This document shows, in pieces, positions 16,706 through 25,904 of a DNA stretch of 64,000 nucleotides. The notes under the pieces were generated by a model. It did not search any database and was not told where the DNA came from. It worked only from the letters and a program-made list of their open reading frames with translations. This DNA comes from Flavobacterium sp. JAD_PAG50586_2. Its GTDB lineage: Bacteria; Bacteroidota; Bacteroidia; Flavobacteriales; Flavobacteriaceae. A program made the translations under genes and the position numbers. Positions within the stretch are counted from its first letter, which is position 1. Each line of letters starts with the position of its first letter. The stretch lies in the NCBI GenBank assembly GCA_023213215.1, contig CP096136.1:558001-622000 (forward strand), read 5' to 3'.

Positions 16706-17668
16706 CTATCTTCCGCCTAAAAAAACATTTGCTATAACATCAGAAATAAAAAATATTACGCTCATAGCTAATAATATGGAAAGGAAAAAAGTACTCAAAG
16801 CTAATTTTTTCAACTCCGGATCCAAAAGTTTAGGATTTCTATTCCTCTTAACGGTCATTAAATGGGAGATCAATGGAAAATAGGCTGCCAAAAACAAATA
16901 TTGATCGAAATGAAAGTTATTTAAAATCGCAAAAACAACAGCCAAAATCATTGCCGTAATAATCAAGAAATAATGGTATTTCTTAGCCCACTCACCGCCT
17001 TTCTGTACAACAAGCGTATTCTTTCCGGCTTTTCTGTCACTTTCCTCGTCGCGCATATTGTTGAGATTTAATACGCCAACACTCAGAAAACCAATGGTAA
17101 TCGAAGGCAGGAAAAGCAACCAATTCAGTTCTTTTGCAAACATAAAGTACGATCCAAACGTGCTTACCAATCCGAAAAAAACAAATACAAACACATCACC
17201 ATACCCTTTATAACCATAAGCATTTTTTCCAACTGTATAACGGATAGCCGATGAAATTGCCATAATTCCAAGTATCAGGAAAACTAAAGAATAGTAAAAA
17301 TACTTAAATTGAAATGCATTGTAAATCAGCGCCACAGCGGATAAAAAAGTTAAGAATGTAGTAATTACAATTCCTCTTTTCATGGCTGGTGGCGAAATTA
17401 CACCGCTTTGTATTGCGCGTTTTGGTCCAACCCTGTCCTGATTATCCGTGCCTTTTATGCCGTCTCCATAATCATTGGCAAAATTAGAAAGTATCTGCAA
17501 ACCAATAGTCGTCAAAAGTAGCAGACCAAAAGTCGTCCAGTTGAAAACGGCTGTAGGCGTTAGAACTTCATCTGTAGGACGCGAAAGGGCATAAAAACTT
17601 CCGACAATAATTCCGGATACCGAAAGTGGTAAGGTGCGAACTCGTGCGGCTTCAATCCAGTGTTTCAT
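16706..17668 (-). CDS. menA: 1,4-Dihydroxy-2-naphthoate polyprenyltransferase
   Basis: 320 residues and about nine transmembrane helices. The UbiA-superfamily aspartate motifs are visible as NFANDYGDGIKGTDNQDR (first) and NNMRDEESDRKAGKNT (second), both specific to the MenA branch. It transfers the polyprenyl chain to DHNA at the inner membrane, giving demethylmenaquinone. It starts 40 bases after menB ends and continues into the hydrolase and menC genes. Confidence 0.96.
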   Translation of the reverse strand: MKHWIEAARVRTLPLSVSGIIVGSFYALSRPTDEVLTPTAVFNWTTFGLLLLTTIGLQILSNFANDYGDGIKGTDNQDRVGPKRAIQSGVISPPAMKRGIVITTFLTFLSAVALIYNAFQFKYFYYSLVFLILGIMAISSAIRYTVGKNAYGYKGYGDVFVFVFFGLVSTFGSYFMFAKELNWLLFLPSITIGFLSVGVLNLNNMRDEESDRKAGKNTLVVQKGGEWAKKYHYFLIITAMILAVVFAILNNFHFDQYLFLAAYFPLISHLMTVKRNRNPKLLDPELKKLALSTFFLSILLAMSVIFFISDVIANVFLGGR

Positions 17669-17708
17669 TTTTAAGTTTATTGGGTTATGTGTTTATTCGG
17701 TTATGTGA

Positions 17709-18572
17709 TTAATTGAATAACCAAATCCACAAATTATGGTAACCATTTTTTTCAAAGTTAGGCTTTCTTTTTTCCAGGAAAGCGTCCCTTCCTTCTTTGG
17801 CTTCATCAGTCATGTAGGCTAATCTTGTAGCTTCACCAGCAAAAACCTGCTGTCCAACCATACCATCATCGGTTAGATTCATGGCAAATTTCAGCATTTT
17901 TATGGAGGTTGGTGACTTAGCCAATATCTCTTGCGCCCATTCATAGGCTGTGTCTTCAAGTTCAGCGTGAGGAACAACTGCATTTACCATACCCATTTCC
18001 ATAGCTTCCTGAGCGGAGTAATTTCTGCCAAGAAAAAATATTTCCCTTGCCTTTTTTTGTCCAACCATTTTGGCTAAATAAGCCGAACCATAGCCGCCGT
18101 CAAAACTCGTTACATCAGCATCAGTCTGTTTAAAGATAGCATGTTCCTTACTGGCTAGAGTCAAATCACATACAACGTGCAGGCTATGACCTCCGCCAAC
18201 TGCCCATCCTGGCACCACACAGATTACTGCCTTTGGCATAAAGCGTATCAAACGTTGTACATCCAAAATATTCAAACGGTGATATCCGTCATCACCAACA
18301 TATCCCTGATGCCCACGAGCCTTTTGATCTCCGCCAGAGCAAAATGACCAAATTCCGTCTTTGGAACTCGGACCTTCTGCCGAAAGCAAAACTACGCCAA
18401 TTGATGTATCTTCCTGTGCATCGTGAAAAGCCTGTAGTAATTCGGCTGTTGTTTTGGGGCGGAATGCATTGCGAACATCGGGACGGTTAAAAGCTATTCG
18501 CGCAACACCATTGCATTTTTTATAAGTAATGTCTTCAAAATCCTTAACGGTCTTCCAATCAATTGAATTCAT
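17709..18572 (-). CDS. menB: 1,4-Dihydroxy-2-naphthoyl-CoA synthase
   Basis: 287 residues from the ATG at 18572 (MNSIDWKTVKDFEDITYKK), which matches the usual MenB N-terminus; an in-frame start at 18644 would add 24 AT-encoded residues and is unlikely. Crotonase-fold motifs are visible: RPDVRNAFRPKT, GIWSFCSGGDQKARG (oxyanion hole), VPGWAVGGGHSLHVVCDLT and DADVTSFDGGYGSAYLA. The enzyme closes the second ring of the naphthoquinone, converting succinylbenzoyl-CoA to DHNA-CoA. First gene of the menB-menA-hydrolase-menC series. Cytoplasmic. Confidence 0.96.
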   Translation of the reverse strand: MNSIDWKTVKDFEDITYKKCNGVARIAFNRPDVRNAFRPKTTAELLQAFHDAQEDTSIGVVLLSAEGPSSKDGIWSFCSGGDQKARGHQGYVGDDGYHRLNILDVQRLIRFMPKAVICVVPGWAVGGGHSLHVVCDLTLASKEHAIFKQTDADVTSFDGGYGSAYLAKMVGQKKAREIFFLGRNYSAQEAMEMGMVNAVVPHAELEDTAYEWAQEILAKSPTSIKMLKFAMNLTDDGMVGQQVFAGEATRLAYMTDEAKEGRDAFLEKRKPNFEKNGYHNLWIWLFN

Positions 18573-18682
18573 GTAAATGCTAAAATTTGTTAAAATAAAA
18601 TTTGAAAAAATAATAAGCTCTATTTTAGCGTAAAAATAAAGCATTTTTTACTCTTAACTACAAAAAACAAATAGTTATCCTT

Positions 18683-19827
18683 ATGAATAAATCGATTTTT
18701 AGTATTGCTTTCCTGTTATTAGGCTATGTGGGTTTTTCTCAAACCTATGAATTCCACACAGTTAAAGAGATTGAAGCGATGCCCGTAATCTCTCAGGGTA
18801 ATACCGAACCTGCTGGAGTTTTGCTACCACCTCTTTCCTGGAAGCTGAAATCATCCGCATAACCGGAAAAAAAGTGGATCTTTCCGAAATGTATACTGCC
18901 CGCAACACCTATCTGGACAAAGCTGAAAATTACGTCTCACGCCAGGGCAAAGCTCAGTTTGGAGAAGGTGGATTAAGCCATGATGTTATCAATAGTGCCC
19001 GAAAATACGGAATCGTTCCTCAAAGCAATTATATCGGAAAAACAAGTCCTGATTCAAAATATGATCACGAGAAAATGGCGGCCGAATTAGAAGCAATCGT
19101 TAAAAAAGCGGTAGCTCAGACGCCTAAAAAATACCCAAACTGGAAATCTGATTATGTTGCTGTTTTAGATACTTACATGGGAACATTTAAAGAAGAAGAT
19201 AAAATGATTTCACCAAATCTTACTATCGACGGAAAAGGCAGCAATGAAGGAAAAGCACTTACGCCAAAACAATTCCTGACGGCTAACAAACTGAACTTAG
19301 ATGATTATGTAACCCTCACTTCCTTTACCAACGAGCCATTTTATTCAAAGTTTATTTTGAACATTCCCGATAATTTTGCCAACGGAAGCATGTTCAACCT
19401 TCCTTTGGATGAATTTATCCAAAACATTGACAACGCATTAGATAAAGGATACACACTCGCATTAGACTCTGATGTTAGCGAAGTTACTTTCACAAAAGAA
19501 TATGGCATGGCAGTTCTTCCTGAAAATGAAAATGACACCAAAGCTATCTTAAAAGAAATCAAGCCCGAAAAAAATGTTTCTCCCGAATACCGTCAGGCAG
19601 AATTTGAAAATTATGATACTCAGGATGATCATTTGATGCACATAATAGGAAAGGTGGCTGATCAAAAAGGAAACCAATACTACAAAGTAAAAAACTCTTG
19701 GGGAACAAAAGCCGGAAAGGACGGTTACTTTTACATGAGCGTTCCTTACATCCGATTGAAAGCTATTTCGGTTATGCTGAATAAAAATGGCTTAACCAAA
19801 AAAACAAAAATAGCTATAGGAGTATAA
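18683..19827 (+). CDS. Papain-like C1 peptidase (bleomycin hydrolase/aminopeptidase C type), frameshifted
   Basis: The ATG at 18683 gives a signal peptide (MNKSIFSIAFLLLGYVGFSQ), but the frame stops at 18858-18860. The second frame carries the rest (DLSEMYTARNTYLDKAENY to the end at 19827). Adding one G at 18806 restores QGNTGTCWSFATTSFLEAE, the catalytic cysteine motif, and gives about 381 residues. The catalytic histidine (DDHLMHIIG) and asparagine (KNSWG) are intact downstream. The family cleaves N-terminal residues from peptides; here it would work outside the cytoplasm. The lost base is more likely a sequence error than decay (see findings), because the rest is undamaged. A hairpin terminator follows. 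Confidence 0.85.
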
Positions 19828-19854
19828 TTTTAAAGTACTTATAGATTTTAGTAG

Positions 19855-19885
19855 CCTGCCGGAATCAGATTCCTGCAGGTTTTTT
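19855..19885 (+). terminator. Hairpin terminator after the C1 peptidase gene
   Basis: CCTGCCGGAATC and GATTCCTGCAGG (19855-19879) pair with one mismatch and are followed by T6 at 19880-19885. Confidence 0.8.
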
Positions 19886-19921
19886 GTTTTTATTTCTATA
19901 TTTAACCCATAAATCTATAGA

Positions 19922-21166
19922 ATGAGACATTTTACCAGCAAAGAAAAACTCAAAATTTTATTCAGTTTCCCTGTAATCATTGCTTCCCTTGGCTATTTTG
20001 TTGACATCTACGATTTATTGCTTTTCGGAATTGTACGGATTCAAAGCTTAACCGATTTAGGCTTGGATGCCGATAAAGTTGGAACCATGATCATCAATTA
20101 TCAAATGGTCGGAATGCTTTTGGGCGGAATCCTTTGGGGAATTTACGGCGACAAAAAAGGAAGGCTTTCGGTTTTATTTGGTTCTATCATCGTTTATTCC
20201 TTAGCCAATATCGCCTGCGGGCTTTTACCTCAGCTACCTTTTGGAGATAAAGCATTTGCATATGCTGTACTGCGATTCATTGCGGGAGTTGGATTGGCGG
20301 GCGAATTAGGTGCCGGAATAACATTGGTTTCCGAAACTTTACCAAAAGAACTACGCGCAATCGGGACTTCTATCGTGGCCGGATTTGGGGTTTTAGGAGC
20401 TGTGGTTGCACAATTTACTGTAGAGCTGGCAGGAAGTTGGACAACCGCCTATATCATCGGTGGACTATTAGGTTTGGCCCTATTGGTTTTGCGAATCAGT
20501 GTAGCCGAAAGTGGCATGTTCAAATCCATACAAGAAAACGCAAATGTCAAAAGAGGCGATTTTCTATCCTTTTTTACCAACAAAACGATTTTCATCAAAT
20601 ACCTGAAATGCATTTTAATTGGCGTTCCGATTTGGTATTGCATCGGAATATTGGTTTTCATGGCCAATCAGTTTGCACCCGAAATGGGGATAAAATCCAT
20701 CAATCCCGGAAAGGCGATTATGTGGACGTACATTTGCACTTCCGTTGGAGATTTCTCCTGTGGATTCATTTCACAGGCTTTTCGTTCCAGAAAGAAAACG
20801 ATTTTGGCAATGCTGGCTTTTACCATTATCGGTGTTGCGCTTCTGCTTTTCAGTGGACATAAAACCGAAAACATGTACTATTTTTATTGTGGCTGGATTG
20901 GTTTAGGCTGTGGTTTCTGGGCAATGTTTGTAACCGTTTCCGCAGAGCAATTCGGCACGAACATGAGAAGCACCGCCACTACCAGCGTTCCAAATATGGT
21001 TCGTGGTACCGTTCCAATCATGCTTATTGCCTTTGATTATTTGAAACTCAGCCAAACAGTAATTGTCTCTGCAGCAATCATCGGACTTATTGCCTTCGCC
21101 CTGAGCATTTATTCTACGCTTACCATTAGTGAAACCCACGAAAAAGATTTGGATTATGTGGAGTAA
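19922..21166 (+). CDS. MFS transporter
   Basis: 414 residues with about twelve transmembrane helices. The loop 2-3 motif A is visible as GDKKGRLSVLFG, and the acidic/arginine motif in helix 4 as FIAGVGLAGELGAGITL, which places it near the metabolite:H+ symporter branch. The helix-1 sequence GYFVDIYDLLLFGIVR also fits that branch. The transported compound cannot be read. The next gene overlaps its 3' end by 11 bases. Confidence 0.88.
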   Translation: MRHFTSKEKLKILFSFPVIIASLGYFVDIYDLLLFGIVRIQSLTDLGLDADKVGTMIINYQMVGMLLGGILWGIYGDKKGRLSVLFGSIIVYSLANIACGLLPQLPFGDKAFAYAVLRFIAGVGLAGELGAGITLVSETLPKELRAIGTSIVAGFGVLGAVVAQFTVELAGSWTTAYIIGGLLGLALLVLRISVAESGMFKSIQENANVKRGDFLSFFTNKTIFIKYLKCILIGVPIWYCIGILVFMANQFAPEMGIKSINPGKAIMWTYICTSVGDFSCGFISQAFRSRKKTILAMLAFTIIGVALLLFSGHKTENMYYFYCGWIGLGCGFWAMFVTVSAEQFGTNMRSTATTSVPNMVRGTVPIMLIAFDYLKLSQTVIVSAAIIGLIAFALSIYSTLTISETHEKDLDYVE

Positions 21167-22706
21167 AAAAACGATCATTCTACTGGGATTCATCCTGTTA
21201 AAATTCCTGATACAATACAATTTGGTCAGCTCCGAATACGACCTTCATAGGGACGAATATTTACACCTTGACCAGGGCGATCATTTAGCGTGGGGATTTC
21301 AATCGGTTCCGCCTTTCACATCTTGGATTTCCTACATTATAAAACTTCTTGGGAATTCTGTATTCTGGGTTATATTTTTTCCGGCATTGTTTGGCGCACT
21401 GACCCTTTTAGTGGTTTGGAAAACAATTGAAGCCTTAAAGGGAAATTTATTTGCTCTAATTTTGGCTTCGACCGGAATTTTATTTTCAGCGATGCTTAGG
21501 ATAAACATGCTTTATCAGCCGAATTCATTCGATGTTTTATCCTGGACAACCTTTTACCTTATCCTTATCAAATACTTCAACTCTGAAGATAGAAAATGGC
21601 TTTTTCTCGGCGCTTTTGTATTTGCGATTGCCTTTCTCAATAAGTATAACTTCGCTTTTTTATTGATAGGTGCATTTCCAGCGATTATATTATCTGAACA
21701 TCGTAAAGTTTTTGCCAAAAAGGAATTCTATATGGCAGTCATTTTCGGACTTTTACTGATTCTACCCAATCTACTCTGGCAATACAACAATTCCTTTCCT
21801 GTTATCCATCATTTGAAGGAATTAGAGGAAACACAATTAGTCAATGTTAACCGACTTGATTTTTTCAAAGGGCAGTTGCTTTTCTTTATAGGATCATTGC
21901 CTGTTATCTTTTTTGCTCTTTACGGATTGCTATTTTATGCCCCATTCAGGAAATACAGACTGTTTTTTTGGATGATGGTATTTACGTTAACTGTTTTTAC
22001 CTATTTCAAAGCGAAGGATTATTATGCCATCGGGATTTACCCAATTTACATTGCTTTCGGAGCTGTTTATCTGGAGAACGTTTTAAAATCGGGCTGGAAG
22101 AACTATTTCAAGCCGATATTGATTGCTTTACCAATTCTACTTTTTATACCAATTTCGAAAGTTGCCTTTCCAAATAAAAGTCCACTATACATCAAAGAAC
22201 ATTCGCAACCCTATAAAAAATTCGGACTGCTGCATTGGGAAGATGGTAAAGATCATGAAATGCCTCAGGATTTTGCAGATATGTTAGGTTGGAAGGAACT
22301 GGCAACGAAGGTTGAAAATATTTACGAAAAACTTCCAAACCAAGAGCAAACGATCATCCTTTGTGACAACTATGGGCAGGCAGGCGCTATAAATTATTAT
22401 TCAAAAAATAAGAAAATCAAAGCCGTTTCCTTCAATGCTGATTATATTAACTGGTTTCATCTGGAAAACAAAACTGAAAACTTTATAAGAGTAAAAGAGT
22501 TCAAAGCAAGCCAAAATGAATTAGCGGAAACTAAACCTTTCTTCGAAACCGCTATGTTAGCCGATTCTGTTACAAATGCTTTGGCAAGGGAATACAAAAC
22601 AAGGATTTTCGTTTTCAGTAAGCCAAAAATCGACATCAATAAAAGGCTTAAATCTGAAGTCGATGACTTGCAAAACTTCAAAAGTCATAACGAATATCAG
22701 AAATAA
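21156..22706 (+). CDS. Glycosyltransferase family 39-like membrane protein
   Basis: 516 residues from the ATG at 21156, which overlaps the MFS stop by 11 bases; an earlier in-frame ATG at 21129 would overlap by 38. About ten transmembrane helices form the N-terminal two thirds. The catalytic-type motif HRDEYLHLDQG after helix 1 and RINMLYQPNSFDVLSW fit the PMT/ArnT-like family (PF13231), which transfers sugars from polyprenyl-phosphate carriers outside the inner membrane. The C-terminal 170 residues are soluble and periplasmic. Acceptor and sugar are unknown. Confidence 0.85.
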   Translation: MWSKKTIILLGFILLKFLIQYNLVSSEYDLHRDEYLHLDQGDHLAWGFQSVPPFTSWISYIIKLLGNSVFWVIFFPALFGALTLLVVWKTIEALKGNLFALILASTGILFSAMLRINMLYQPNSFDVLSWTTFYLILIKYFNSEDRKWLFLGAFVFAIAFLNKYNFAFLLIGAFPAIILSEHRKVFAKKEFYMAVIFGLLLILPNLLWQYNNSFPVIHHLKELEETQLVNVNRLDFFKGQLLFFIGSLPVIFFALYGLLFYAPFRKYRLFFWMMVFTLTVFTYFKAKDYYAIGIYPIYIAFGAVYLENVLKSGWKNYFKPILIALPILLFIPISKVAFPNKSPLYIKEHSQPYKKFGLLHWEDGKDHEMPQDFADMLGWKELATKVENIYEKLPNQEQTIILCDNYGQAGAINYYSKNKKIKAVSFNADYINWFHLENKTENFIRVKEFKASQNELAETKPFFETAMLADSVTNALAREYKTRIFVFSKPKIDINKRLKSEVDDLQNFKSHNEYQK

Positions 22707-22761
22707 TGTAACAATTTTGGAGTTTAGATTAAGGAATTTTGCGGCGAACAAATCTATCGTT

Positions 22762-23602
22762 ATGAAAAAGTCTTTTTTATTCTAAGCCTCCTCTTGCTAA
22801 TCGCTTCCTGTAAGGAAGAATCTAAAACCATTAAACATAAAAAAATCCGGCTCCAACACGGGTAAAACCAAAAGACATCAGCTATAGTTTCCAAAAAACC
22901 AAAGCCTGGCTCGAAACGACTAAAGACAGCTCAAAAATCTGGATTGTCCTGGCCGCAAACCGAACTGACCGAGCCAACATCGTCAAAATGGATTCTATCA
23001 TCGTTCCGAAGGACTTAAGTGGAGATATGGCTTACTACCTGCCGTTTCCGTTGGAAGTTCCTGCCTTGGAAGAGGTCAGCAAAATAATCCTGTTTTCATA
23101 CGCTACACAAACCTTTGCTACCTACGAATATGGGACTTTAATACGTACCGGCCCAACCAATATGGGGCGAAAAGCCGATAGAACACCAACCGGATTGTTC
23201 TTTTCTAACTGGAAAGCCGAAAAAACTACCAGTACTTTTAACGACGAATGGGATTTGAAATGGAATTTCAATATCGAAAACAAACTGGGCGTTGGCTGGC
23301 ATCAATATGAATTGCCTGGTTATCCTGCTTCGCATTCGTGTTTACGACTATCCGAGCGCGATGCTAAATACCTTTACGATTGGGCGGACCAATGGATATT
23401 GGTCGATGACCAAACGGTTAAGTTAAAAGGAACTCCAACTATTGTTTTCGGAAGCTATGATTTCGATGCCGCAAAACCTTGGTATAATCTGGTTACAGAT
23501 CCAAAAGCACTTACTTTCTCCGTTTCAGACATTGAAAAAGAAATGAAGCCATTCCTGACAAAGATTATGGAAGAACAGGCGAAGAGAGAGACATCTGAAT
23601 AA
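22762..23602 (+). CDS. L,D-transpeptidase (YkuD) lipoprotein, frameshifted twice
   Basis: Only the catalytic part is open from 22988. Upstream, two added bases restore one reading frame from the ATG at 22762: one T in the T6 run 22773-22778, then one A in the A7 run 22839-22845. The result is about 280 residues with a lipoprotein signal (MKKSFFILSLLLLIASC). The YkuD core is visible: GTLIRTGPTNMGRKADRTPTG, and WHQYELPGYPASHSCLRL with the catalytic histidine and cysteine. The family usually has SHGC; here it is SHSC. L,D-transpeptidases make 3-3 peptidoglycan crosslinks or attach proteins to the wall. The frameshifts look like sequence errors. Confidence 0.82.
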
Positions 23603-23625
23603 ACCTAATCCCATAAATAAAGCTA

Positions 23626-23694
23626 TTTTGTTCGGGGTTTGTTCGGGGTTTGTTCGGGGTTGTACTACTATAACAGAGCTGTTCCCGAACAAAA
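23626..23694. repeat. Triple 11-base direct repeat with inverted partner
   Basis: TTTGTTCGGGG occurs three times head to tail at 23627-23659, preceded by one more T. CCCGAACAAAA at 23684-23694 is the inverted complement of TTTTGTTCGGG, so a hairpin can form with any of the three copies. It lies between the L,D-transpeptidase and histidine-kinase genes in a 198-base spacer that holds no convincing gene. Confidence 0.7.
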
Positions 23695-23800
23695 TCCGAA
23701 CCAATACAAAACAAACCTACAAGTTGGACAAAGCATCTTTTCTTAAAAAATCATGCACCATTGAGGAACAAAATACTATCTTTAGGCAATTGTCATTGCT

Positions 23801-24901
23801 ATGTATAAAAAAATAGTCCAGGATTTTATCAAATCATCGCATAAAGCGGAGACTCCAAACAGTGCCGCTTTAGTTCTTGCCTATGAAAATCTGGCATTAC
23901 AAATTGAAGATAATGAAAGACGCGCTGCTGATTTAATTGTGGCTAATAAGGAACTTGCATTCCAAAATACCGAAAAAGAGAATCGCGCTGCCGAATTGGC
24001 TATTGCAAATGCTGAACTGGCGTTTCAAAATTCTGAGAAGGAAGACCGCGCTGCCGAATTGATTGTTGCTAATACTGAGCTGATCTATCAAAACAAGGAG
24101 AAGGAAAACCGCGCTGCTGAATTGGTTATTGCCAATGCTGAACTGGCGTTTCAGAATTTGGAAAAAGAAAACCGTGCAATTGAATTATCAAACGTAAATA
24201 AAGAACTTGAAGCTTTTGCATTTATCTCCAGTCACGATTTACAGGAACCTTTACGAAAGATACAAACCTTTTCAAGTCGTATTTTAGACGAAGAGTATGA
24301 AAATCTTTCCGAGAAAGGAAAATATCATTTTAACCGGATTCAATATTCGGCACTACGCATGCAAACCCTTATTCAGGATTTACTCGCCTATTCACGGACT
24401 ACTGCAAGCGAACGGGTATTTGAAAAAAGTGACCTTACCATTATAATTCAGGAAGTGATGGAAACGATGCAGGAAGAATTAAATGAAAAGCAGACCATTG
24501 TCGAATTATCTAACTTAGGCGAAGTCAACATTATACCATTTCAATTTAGACAACTGCTCCAAAATCTTATAACGAATTCCATAAAGTTCGGAAAACCAGG
24601 CGAACCTCCACATATATCAATAAAAGGGGATTACATTAAATATGAAAAATCCACCATAACCTTTCAAATTCCCGTAGATCACTACCACATCGAATTTAGT
24701 GATAAAGGCATCGGGTTTGATTTAGAGTATAAGGAAAGGATTTTTGAACTCTTTCAACGTTTGCACAAAAAAGAAGAATTTGATGGTACAGGAATTGGTC
24801 TTACAATAGTTAAAAAGATAGTACACAACCATAATGGGGTTATATTCGCCAACGGAGAACTCGGACAAGGCGCGCAATTTAACATCTATATTCCCGTTTA
24901 A
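23801..24901 (+). CDS. Cytoplasmic histidine kinase with 21-residue coiled-coil repeats
   Basis: 366 residues, no signal peptide and no membrane helix. Residues 32-136 hold five tandem 21-residue repeats (consensus AFQNxEKENRAAELxIANxEL), exactly three heptads each, so a long coiled coil. The HisKA helix follows directly, with the phospho-accepting His145 in SSHDLQEPLRKIQTF. ATP-binding boxes are N (LLQNLITNSIKFG), G1 (DKGIGFD), F (IFELFQRLHKK) and G2 (GTGIGLTIVKKIV). There is no sensor domain; the coiled coil itself or a partner protein must supply the signal. No response regulator is adjacent. Confidence 0.92.
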   Translation: MYKKIVQDFIKSSHKAETPNSAALVLAYENLALQIEDNERRAADLIVANKELAFQNTEKENRAAELAIANAELAFQNSEKEDRAAELIVANTELIYQNKEKENRAAELVIANAELAFQNLEKENRAIELSNVNKELEAFAFISSHDLQEPLRKIQTFSSRILDEEYENLSEKGKYHFNRIQYSALRMQTLIQDLLAYSRTTASERVFEKSDLTIIIQEVMETMQEELNEKQTIVELSNLGEVNIIPFQFRQLLQNLITNSIKFGKPGEPPHISIKGDYIKYEKSTITFQIPVDHYHIEFSDKGIGFDLEYKERIFELFQRLHKKEEFDGTGIGLTIVKKIVHNHNGVIFANGELGQGAQFNIYIPV

Positions 24902-24977
24902 ATAATTACCATTCGCTTTCTCTATCTGCTAATAAGAAAACTGGATTCCAAAGCAACCATCTTCAATATACATTCTT

Positions 24978-24985
24978 TATCTTTG
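24978..24985 (+). promoter_or_regulatory. Promoter -7 element TATCTTTG for lipA
   Basis: TATCTTTG fits the TAnnTTTG consensus exactly. Transcription would begin near 24992, which excludes the in-frame ATG at 24983 and supports the lipA start at 25004. Confidence 0.6.
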
Positions 24986-25003
24986 CAGTGCAAAATTGCA
25001 ATT

Positions 25004-25873
25004 ATGGAACCAATTATTGATAACAATTTACCGATTGGCAAGCCGAAATGGCTTAAGGTAAAATTACCTATCGGACAAAAATACACCGAACTTCGCGGGC
25101 TTGTAGATAAATACAAGCTGAACACCATCTGCACTTCAGGAAGCTGCCCTAATATGGGTGAATGCTGGGGTGAAGGAACTGCGACATTCATGATACTTGG
25201 AAATATCTGTACGCGTTCGTGTGGTTTTTGTGGTGTAAAGACCGGTCGTCCGGAAACGGTAGATTGGGATGAACCCGAAAAAGTAGCGCGTTCCATCAAA
25301 ATCATGAAAATCAAACATGCCGTAATTACAAGCGTTGACCGCGATGATTTAAAAGACATGGGTTCTATAATCTGGCTGGAAACTGTTCAGGCTATCCGCC
25401 GAATGAATCCGGAAACAACTTTAGAAACCCTTATTCCTGATTTTCAGGGCGTAGAAAGAATCATAGACAGAATTGTAGAAGCGAATCCGGAAGTGGTATC
25501 ACACAATGTGGAAACCGTTCGCCGTTTAACTCGTGAAGTCCGTATTCAGGCAAAGTATGACCGAAGCCTTGCTGTTTTGAAATACCTTAAAGACCAAGGA
25601 ATCCGAAGAACTAAATCGGGAATCATGCTTGGACTTGGAGAAACCGAAGAAGAGGTTATCCAAACCATTAAAGACCTACGCGAGCAAAATGTTGATATTG
25701 TAACCATTGGCCAATACCTGCAGCCGAGCAAAAAGCATTTGCCTGTAAAAGAATTCATCACACCGGAACAGTTCGAAAAATACGAAAGACTGGGCAAGGA
25801 AATGGGATTCCGCCATGTAGAAAGTGGCGCTTTGGTAAGATCGAGTTATCATGCTGAAAAACATATTCTTTAG
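25004..25873 (+). CDS. lipA: Lipoyl synthase
   Basis: 289 residues from the ATG at 25004 (MEPIIDNNLPIGKPKWL). The auxiliary iron-sulfur cluster cysteines are C43, C48 and C54 (CTSGSCPNMGEC); the radical-SAM cluster cysteines are C69, C73 and C76 (CTRSCGFC). GIMLGLGETEEE and the C-terminal RSSYHAE serine motif are also present. It inserts two sulfur atoms into protein-bound octanoate to form lipoyl groups for 2-oxoacid dehydrogenases. Complete and cytoplasmic; no lipB beside it. Confidence 0.97.
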   Translation: MEPIIDNNLPIGKPKWLKVKLPIGQKYTELRGLVDKYKLNTICTSGSCPNMGECWGEGTATFMILGNICTRSCGFCGVKTGRPETVDWDEPEKVARSIKIMKIKHAVITSVDRDDLKDMGSIIWLETVQAIRRMNPETTLETLIPDFQGVERIIDRIVEANPEVVSHNVETVRRLTREVRIQAKYDRSLAVLKYLKDQGIRRTKSGIMLGLGETEEEVIQTIKDLREQNVDIVTIGQYLQPSKKHLPVKEFITPEQFEKYERLGKEMGFRHVESGALVRSSYHAEKHIL

Positions 25874-25904
25874 AATTACGAATTAAAAATTACGACTTAC
25901 GAAT

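Noticed and set aside
23628-23816. Possible 62-residue gene before the histidine kinase
   Set aside because: It begins within the triple GTTCGGGG repeat and overlaps the kinase start; the amino-acid pattern is not protein-like.
23894-24208. Regular 63-base repeats considered as a CRISPR or minisatellite
   Set aside because: The units are contiguous, in frame, and encode exact three-heptad coiled coils; there are no spacers.
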